A DNA stretch of 64,000 bases from Calditrichia bacterium (lineage in GTDB: Bacteria; Calditrichota; Calditrichia; Calditrichales; J004). Below, in pieces: positions 62,897 through 64,000 of the stretch. Below the pieces are notes generated by a model. The model saw only the letters and a list, made by a program, of their open reading frames with translations, was not told the DNA's origin and did no database searches. Position 1 is the first letter of the stretch. Each line of letters opens with the position of its first letter. Made by a program: the position numbers and the translations under genes. Where the stretch lies: NCBI GenBank assembly GCA_020635035.1, contig JACKAO010000007.1:260108-324107 (forward strand), read 5' to 3'.

Positions 62897-64000
62897 GTGA
62901 AAAAGATTCTATTGTTTTTATTGGTTAATTGTACTTTACTCTTTGCACAGGATAATATACCCCTACTCGAATTACAGAATCAGAAATACGAACAATCAAT
63001 GGAAAAGCTGTATCAAAACAGGTCAGTTATTAGAAACGTTTCCCCACAGGTATTAGAAGCAGAATTAGATCCAGACAAATATAAAGTTGGACCTGGTGAT
63101 CAGTTTAAAGTATCTGTTTTTGGAGAATTAGAAAATGAATTTGAGTTTTCGGTATTGCCTGTTGGAGATGTAATTATACCTACAGTTGGGCAATATCGTG
63201 TCAGTGGGATGTCTCTTACAGAAGCAAAGCAATTAATAGAGCGTGTGGTAAAAGTCAACTATATAAAAGCAGAAATTGCCGTAAACATTACTGGTTTGCG
63301 AAAATTCCGAGTTTATTATACCGGGGAAGTAAAAGCTCCTGGAACTTATTTTGCTCAGGCAACAGACCGCCTTTCAGATATTATTGAAATATCACAGGTT
63401 CAGGAAAAACCTGGCGAAGCTACATCAAGCCTTAATGATTGGGCCGACGATACTAGTATTAAAATTACTCATATTGATGGTATTACAAATTCTTATGATT
63501 TGTCAAAATTTTACAGGCATGGTGATAAAACTCAAAATCCTAATTTGCAGGGCGGTGATATCATTTATGTTCAGTCAATTGATCTTAAAAAATCGTATGT
63601 AATTATTGAAGGAAATGTAGGTTCTGAAGGAATCTATCCACTCAAAGAAAATGAAACTCTTTATCAATTTTTAACGAGAGTTTCAGCATTAAGTAAAAAG
63701 TCAAACCTTGAAAGTCTTGTTGTTGAGCGAGGTAAAACAAATGAATCAATTAATATCTTAACAGAACAGGATCGTTTCCGAAATTATGCTTTGCAATCCG
63801 GGGATAAAATTATCATTTCTGTAATATATGATCGTGTTTATGTTCGTGGTGAAGTATTTACACCGGGTGCATATCCATACCTAGCAAATTATACAGCAAA
63901 AGATTATATCGGTCGAGCCGGTGCATTGGATTCAGCGGATGATATTGAGGAAGTAATTGTTATCCGCCAATCGACAGGTGAAATGCTTCGTGGAGCTGAC
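62897..64000 (+). CDS. Polysaccharide export protein (Wza-like) with SLBB repeats, 3' end cut off
   Basis: The frame opens at GTG 62897, with AGGA 6 bases upstream, and stays open through the last base, giving 368 residues of an incomplete gene. It begins with a signal peptide (MKKILLFLLVNCTLLFAQ). A polysaccharide export domain follows (about 55-140; YKVGPGDQFKVSVFGELE). SLBB-type beta-grasp repeats come next (VYYTGEVKAPGTYF, VIIEGNVGSEGIYPL, VYVRGEVFTPGAYPYL). Such outer-membrane proteins form the channel for exported capsule or exopolysaccharide. It probably heads a polysaccharide gene cluster to the right of the window. Confidence 0.87.
   Translation, partial: MKKILLFLLVNCTLLFAQDNIPLLELQNQKYEQSMEKLYQNRSVIRNVSPQVLEAELDPDKYKVGPGDQFKVSVFGELENEFEFSVLPVGDVIIPTVGQYRVSGMSLTEAKQLIERVVKVNYIKAEIAVNITGLRKFRVYYTGEVKAPGTYFAQATDRLSDIIEISQVQEKPGEATSSLNDWADDTSIKITHIDGITNSYDLSKFYRHGDKTQNPNLQGGDIIYVQSIDLKKSYVIIEGNVGSEGIYPLKENETLYQFLTRVSALSKKSNLESLVVERGKTNESINILTEQDRFRNYALQSGDKIIISVIYDRVYVRGEVFTPGAYPYLANYTAKDYIGRAGALDSADDIEEVIVIRQSTGEMLRGAD

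Overview
The window is AT-rich bacterial DNA, densely packed and mostly on the plus strand. It looks like an FCB-superphylum bacterium outside the Bacteroidota, in the Calditrichota/Ignavibacteriota/KSB1 neighbourhood. Two secreted proteins end in a type IX secretion (T9SS) sorting domain of the NYPNPFNP kind, yet the left edge carries a flagellar hook-junction gene (flgL), and Bacteroidota usually lack flagella. The taxonomic placement is inference from these markers only. No tRNA, rRNA, CRISPR array, transposase or phage gene was seen, and no gap between genes exceeds 300 bases.

Left part (1-16.7 kb): the end of flgL, a DegT-like PLP protein, then a 3746-residue protein joining a pyruvyltransferase-like domain, three methyltransferase domains, about seven glycosyltransferase domains, a ParB-like segment and TPRs. 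Two further glycosyltransferase-TPR genes follow 2 and 4 bases apart. Together this looks like a surface or flagellar glycosylation island, with a sigma-54-like site before the giant gene.

16.8-20 kb: a normal HU gene, a HU-transmembrane-LysM fusion, and a NAL1-like serine protease overlapping a tiny gene that repeats the protease's own N-terminal domain. 19.7-35.6 kb: mostly housekeeping and lipid genes: PAP2 phosphatase and ppk1, nagB, purL, a membrane hexapeptide-repeat protein, a PfkB sugar kinase, a secreted CotH-kinase/lamin-tail protein, an AMP-ligase/ACP/PlsC fusion, and a DUF1992 protein.

35.7-39.2 kb: an Mla-type lipid transport operon (MlaD, PqiC-like lipoprotein, STAS-MlaE, MlaF), followed by a DUF493 protein and a class I amidotransferase. 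40.4-43 kb: feoA-feoB plus a Cys-rich Feo partner, behind a 16-bp palindrome. 43-52 kb: AmmeMemoRadiSam radical SAM enzyme, an unknown lipoprotein, an M16 protease, a 79-bp inverted-repeat element, a T9SS-tagged cupredoxin, a D-2-hydroxyacid dehydrogenase, a tandem universal stress protein and a MATE-like transporter.

52.3-56 kb: carbamate kinase, sucC, sucD and ndk, a group around substrate-level phosphorylation and nucleotide exchange. 56-62.9 kb: the classic yceD-rpmF-plsX-fabH-fabD-fabG-acpP-fabF-rnc lipid cluster, with a terminator-like hairpin just after acpP. The window ends inside a polysaccharide export (Wza-like) gene. The most unusual items are the giant assembly-line-like glycan enzyme, the HU-TM-LysM protein and the protease with its free-standing pro-domain-like partner.
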